From the NCBI RefSeq assembly GCF_026107645.2, contig NZ_JAPCHV010000001.1:310001-374000 (forward strand): 64,000 bases of DNA. The letters run 5' to 3'. Positions 60,496 to 64,000 of the stretch are shown here, one piece after another (positions within the stretch are counted from its first letter, which is position 1; the number at the start of each line of letters is the position of its first letter). The notes below the pieces were generated by a model, which did not search any database, had not been told where the DNA came from, and saw only the letters and a list, made by a program, of their open reading frames with translations. The DNA is from Flavobacterium sp. MFBS3-15 (GTDB taxonomy: Bacteria > Bacteroidota > Bacteroidia > Flavobacteriales > Flavobacteriaceae). The translations under genes and the position numbers were made by a program.

Positions 60496-61878
60496 ATGAA
60501 AATATTCCAGCTGTTCATTATCCTCACCTTTTGCATTTCATGCTCATCATGCGACAAGAGCGATGGGGATACGGGAGAGGACGATAACCCACCGGTAGTG
60601 GTGGACCCCATGACCGACGAGGAGATACTGAACCGTGTGCAAAAAGATGCCCTTAAATATTTTTGGGACTATGCGCACCCGGCTTCAAAACTCGCCCGCG
60701 AAAGGTACCATACCGATGATCCGGGCAACGATGCCAACATTGTAACCACGGGCGGCTCGGGTTTTGGCCTTATGACCATCGTGGCAGGCGTAGAACGTGG
60801 CTTCGTGCCGCGTAGCGAGGCGGTGGCCCGTCTTCAGACCGCACTTGACTTTTTAGAGAATGCCGACCGTTTTCATGGCGCATGGCCGCACTGGATGGAT
60901 GGCAACACAGGTAATGTAATACCCTTTGGCACCGTAGACAACGGTGGCGATCTTGTAGAGACCGCCTTCCTGTGCCAGGGATTGATTTGCATACGTGAAT
61001 ATTTTAAAACAGGCAACGATGCCGAGCAGGCGCTCGCGCAGCAGGCCGATGAGCTTTGGAAGGGCGTAGAGTGGGACTGGTACACCCGCGGCGAGAATGC
61101 CCTGTACTGGCACTGGTCGCCGGAGTACGAGTGGCAGCTCAACTTTAAGCTGGAAGGCTATAACGAGTGCCTCATTACTTATGTGATGGCTGCTGCATCG
61201 CCAACGCACCCAATCAGTGCCGAGGCCTATCACCAGGCATGGGCGAGGAACGGCAACATTGTACATCCCGGCCAGCGCTACAACATACCTGTTGTATTTA
61301 ATTACAACGGGGCAACCGGCAATGTAGGGCCTTTATTTTGGGCACATTATTCTTATTTAGGAATGGACCCCCGCGGCCTTACCGACCAGTATGCCAACTA
61401 CTGGACGCTGGTGCAGAACCATGCCAGGATTCACCATGCCTATAGCGTAGCCAATCCGTACCAGTACACAGGCTACAGCGACAAGGTGTGGGGCCTGACG
61501 GCGAGCTACACCCGCAATGCCAACGGCTCAACGGGCTACAGTGCACATTCCCCGGTAAACGACAGGGGCGTGATTTCGCCTACGGCAGCGCTTTCGTCGT
61601 TCCCGTATACGCCTGAAGAATCAATGAAATTGCTTCGCTTTGTATATGAGGATGCCGACTGGAAGAGCAGGCTGACAGGTGTTGCCGGGCCATATGATGC
61701 CTTTAGTATACACCACAATTGGGTTACGCCGCGCTACCTGGCCATCGACCAGGGTACGATAGTGCCCATGATAGAAAACCACCGCACAGGTTTGCTGTGG
61801 AACCTGTTCATGCAGGCGCCGGAAGTGAGGCAGGGATTGCTTGATCTTGGCTTCCACTCCACCCAGCATGGATTTTAA
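60496..61878 (+). CDS. Glycoamylase-like (GH144-type) exported glycoside hydrolase
   Basis: 460 residues from the ATG at 60496; an in-frame ATG at 60463 lacks a good leader. Lipoprotein signal LTFCISCSSCDKSDGD. The (alpha/alpha)6 glycoamylase-like core has QKDALKYFWDYAHPASKLARERY, GGSGFGLMTIVAGVERGF, HGAWPHWMDGNTG, DLVETAFLCQGLICIREYF, DWYTRGENALYWHWSPEYEW and LLWNLFMQAPEVRQGLLDLGFHS. Related proteins include endo-beta-1,2-glucanases of GH144. Together with GH3 it suggests beta-1,2-glucan use. Family membership is recognised by motif; GH144 is an inference. Confidence 0.85.
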   Translation: MKIFQLFIILTFCISCSSCDKSDGDTGEDDNPPVVVDPMTDEEILNRVQKDALKYFWDYAHPASKLARERYHTDDPGNDANIVTTGGSGFGLMTIVAGVERGFVPRSEAVARLQTALDFLENADRFHGAWPHWMDGNTGNVIPFGTVDNGGDLVETAFLCQGLICIREYFKTGNDAEQALAQQADELWKGVEWDWYTRGENALYWHWSPEYEWQLNFKLEGYNECLITYVMAAASPTHPISAEAYHQAWARNGNIVHPGQRYNIPVVFNYNGATGNVGPLFWAHYSYLGMDPRGLTDQYANYWTLVQNHARIHHAYSVANPYQYTGYSDKVWGLTASYTRNANGSTGYSAHSPVNDRGVISPTAALSSFPYTPEESMKLLRFVYEDADWKSRLTGVAGPYDAFSIHHNWVTPRYLAIDQGTIVPMIENHRTGLLWNLFMQAPEVRQGLLDLGFHSTQHGF

Positions 61879-61922
61879 TAAACAGAATGATTAGGATTTT
61901 TTCATAGCAATTCTTTTTCAGT

Positions 61923-61958
61923 ACCGTCTTTTGCCCTGGCGGAAGACGGTATTTTTTT
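61923..61958 (+). terminator. Terminator-like hairpin before the GH3 gene
   Basis: ACCGTCTT / AAGACGGT with a 12-base loop and T7. Confidence 0.75.
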
Positions 61959-61987
61959 AAAACATCTAAAATTCGAATTACATTACA

Positions 61988-64000
61988 ATGAGATTTACAA
62001 CAACCCTTTTCCTTTTAATGGCCTGTACTTTATCCCTGCACGCGCAGAAAAAGAAAGGCGATAACAAGATAAAGCCCCGCGATGAGTTTGTGGCAGAGCT
62101 TATGGTAAAAATGACAATTGATGAAAAAATTGCGCAAACCGTGCAATTTACTGCCGACGGTACCGTAACCGGGCCAAAGGGGGGCGATAATTTTATTGAG
62201 GAGATAAAAAAAGGAAATGTTGGGTCGATACTGAATGCAACGGGCGTGAAATATACCCGTGAGCTTCAGGAGCTCAACCTGAAGCACTCAAGGCTAAAGA
62301 TACCGTTGCTGTTTGGTTATGATGTTATCCACGGTTACAGGACTATTTTTCCCATTACGCTGGGTGAAACCGCCAGCTGGGACCTTGAGGCCGCGGAACT
62401 TTCATCAAAAATAGCCGCTGACGAAGCCGCGGCATCCGGCGTGCACTGGACGTTTGCCCCAATGGTAGATATTGCCCGCGACCCGCGTTGGGGCCGTGTT
62501 TCCGAAGGTTCGGGTGAAGATACTTACCTGGGGTCTAAAATGGCATACGCCCGTGTGAAAGGCTTCCAGGGCACCGACCTGAAATCACTCAACACCATAC
62601 TGGCCTGTGCCAAGCACTTTGCCGCTTATGGCGCTGCCGAGGCCGGGCGTGATTATAATACAGTGGATATGAGCGAGCGTACGCTGCGCGAAATTTACCT
62701 GCCGCCATTTAAGGCTACGGTAGATGCGGGCGTAGGGACATTCATGGCGTCGTTCAATGAGATTTCGGGGGTGCCTGCCACGGGAAGCAAATTCCTGATG
62801 CGGGACATCCTGAAAGGGGAGTGGGACTTTAAAGGCTTTGTAGTGACCGACTATACCGGGATGAACGAAATGATACCGCATGGCTATGCGAAAGATTCCC
62901 TGCAGGCAGGCGAGCTATCGATGAATGCCGGTATCGACATGGACATGGTGGGCGGCATCTACATGAAAAACCTGAAAAAGCTCCTTAACGATGGCCGTGT
63001 GACCGAAGCACAGATAAATGATGCCTGCCGCAGGATACTGGAAGCCAAATACGACCTTGGCCTTTTCGAAGACCCATTCCGTTACAATGATGCCAAAAGG
63101 GAAGCCGCCACGATTACCAAAAAAGAATATCTTGATGCTGCAACACGCATCGCCAACAAATCGATGGTATTGCTGAAGAACAGCAACAATGTGCTGCCGC
63201 TTCGCAAAGAGCAGAAGGTGGCCTATGTAGGGCCATTGGTGAGCGACGACTGGAACATCATCGGCTCGTGGGCAGCTACGGGCGACCGCCAGGGATTTGC
63301 CGTGAGCGTACAGGAAGGCGTAAACAAGATCATTACGGATAAGAGTAAAGTTACATTCGATAAGGGTGTTGAGATCGTAGACCAGCGCCGCGACATGATG
63401 CAAAAAGCTCTTGACAATGCCCGCAAAGCTGACGTAATTGTAGCTGTAATGGGTGAGTTTGAAAACATGACGGGTGAGGCAGCTTCGCGCACCAACATCG
63501 ACCTGCCTGGCATCCAGAAGGACTTCCTCGCAGAGCTGAAAAAACTGGGCAAGCCAATCATTTTGGTATTGATGAATGGCAGGCCGCTTACGCTTAGCTG
63601 GGAAAATGACAACATGGACGCTATATTGGAGGCCTGGTATCCGGGTACCATGGGCGGCGATGCCATTGCGCAAACGCTGTACGGCTTAAACAACCCAAGC
63701 GGTAAGTTGCCGATAACGTTCCCAAGGAGCGTAGGCCAGGTGCCCATTTATTACAACCACAAGAACACAGGAAGGCCGTACCTTGGCACTTCTGACAAAG
63801 AACAGAAATACAAGTCCCGTTATATCGATTCGGATAACAGTCCCCTTTATCCCTTTGGTTACGGGCTTAGTTATACTAAGTTTGAATATTCCAACCTGAA
63901 GCTGTCGTCAAAAAGCATCAGCATGGGCGGAAAGATCAGGGTTAGCGTTGATGTCGCCAACACCGGCAATTATGACGGTGAAGAAGTGGTACAGCTTTAC
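61988..64000 (+). CDS. GH3 beta-glucosidase (BglX-like), C-terminus beyond the window
   Basis: 671 residues are visible; the frame is open at base 64000. Signal peptide MRFTTTLFLLMACTLSLHAQ. Domain 1 TIM barrel: LLFGYDVIHGYRTIFPI, WTFAPMVDIARDPRWGRVSEGSGEDTYL, LACAKHFAAYGAAEAGRDYNTVD, and GFVVTDYTGM with the nucleophile Asp288. The alpha/beta sandwich has GEFENMTGEAASRTNIDLP, probably carrying the acid/base Glu. The fibronectin-III-like end starts before the edge (PLYPFGYGLSYTKFEYSNL). It should release glucose from beta-linked oligosaccharides in the periplasm. The last gene of the locus seen. Confidence 0.95.
   Translation, partial: MRFTTTLFLLMACTLSLHAQKKKGDNKIKPRDEFVAELMVKMTIDEKIAQTVQFTADGTVTGPKGGDNFIEEIKKGNVGSILNATGVKYTRELQELNLKHSRLKIPLLFGYDVIHGYRTIFPITLGETASWDLEAAELSSKIAADEAAASGVHWTFAPMVDIARDPRWGRVSEGSGEDTYLGSKMAYARVKGFQGTDLKSLNTILACAKHFAAYGAAEAGRDYNTVDMSERTLREIYLPPFKATVDAGVGTFMASFNEISGVPATGSKFLMRDILKGEWDFKGFVVTDYTGMNEMIPHGYAKDSLQAGELSMNAGIDMDMVGGIYMKNLKKLLNDGRVTEAQINDACRRILEAKYDLGLFEDPFRYNDAKREAATITKKEYLDAATRIANKSMVLLKNSNNVLPLRKEQKVAYVGPLVSDDWNIIGSWAATGDRQGFAVSVQEGVNKIITDKSKVTFDKGVEIVDQRRDMMQKALDNARKADVIVAVMGEFENMTGEAASRTNIDLPGIQKDFLAELKKLGKPIILVLMNGRPLTLSWENDNMDAILEAWYPGTMGGDAIAQTLYGLNNPSGKLPITFPRSVGQVPIYYNHKNTGRPYLGTSDKEQKYKSRYIDSDNSPLYPFGYGLSYTKFEYSNLKLSSKSISMGGKIRVSVDVANTGNYDGEEVVQLY

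Noticed and set aside
1-64000. CRISPR array, rRNA operon or tRNA gene
   Set aside because: No regularly spaced repeats and no rRNA sequence were seen. The only tRNA-like fold noticed belongs to tmRNA at 50259-50651.

Overview
The window comes from a Bacteroidota chromosome, most likely a soil or water Flavobacteriaceae relative. The evidence is a SusC/SusD polysaccharide-utilisation locus, a TonB receptor with a carboxypeptidase-regulatory-like N-terminus, several promoters with the Bacteroidota TAnnTTTG -7 element, a tmRNA tag reading GENNYALAA, PRTRC and DUF3945-type mobile-element genes, and a CzcA-CzcC fusion pump. Genus and species cannot be fixed from the sequence alone.

Layout. (1) 1-13463, AT-rich: the 5' part of a TonB-dependent receptor, a membrane-anchored AraC regulator, a divergent MerR/epoxide-hydrolase-like pair, and a minus-strand oxidoreductase cluster (quinone-oxidoreductase-like MDR, pirin, NmrA-like, old yellow enzyme, esterase, two SDRs) interleaved with three AraC regulators. 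Matched upstream motifs at fixed distance from -7 elements suggest two small regulons. (2) 14044-15741: Hsp20 and a CPA2 antiporter. (3) 15998-31640, visibly richer in GC: a stress/oxidoreductase block (PQQ-type sugar dehydrogenase, SMP-30-like protein, three classes of dehydrogenase, FAD-Rieske fusion, an unrecognised 740-residue protein, FAD/NAD protein, ankyrin protein, 2H phosphoesterase, YdaT-like protein, YciE/F-type ferritin-like protein, CinA-C, DUF6766), then a response regulator. (4) 32359-36883: remnants of an integrative element. A PRTRC gene block on the minus strand ends in a 5'-truncated protein E that meets, head to head, a 5'-truncated DUF3945-type gene on the plus strand. (5) 36967-39119: a low-GC two-gene operon, DUF4062 plus AlbA_2/GHKL ATPase, the best candidate here for an undescribed (possibly defence) system. 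(6) 39658-48411: a Co/Zn/Cd (or Cu)-type efflux operon. (7) 48650-50651: an IntDOT-like tyrosine recombinase lying against the 3' end of ssrA (tmRNA), with repeated 16-bp motifs on both sides of the integrase gene. (8) 50851-64000: a saccharopine-dehydrogenase-like gene and a polysaccharide-utilisation locus: hybrid sensor/regulator, SusC, SusD, LamG lipoprotein, glycoamylase-like (GH144-type) enzyme and GH3 beta-glucosidase (runs off the window), probably for a beta-glucan such as beta-1,2-glucan.

How it fits together: the mobile segment(s) between about 32 kb and 50.26 kb bring metal resistance, a defence-like pair and decayed conjugative-element genes, with ssrA as the probable integration site of at least the part carrying the integrase. 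The left end of that element was not found. Functions are assigned by reading motifs, without database searches.
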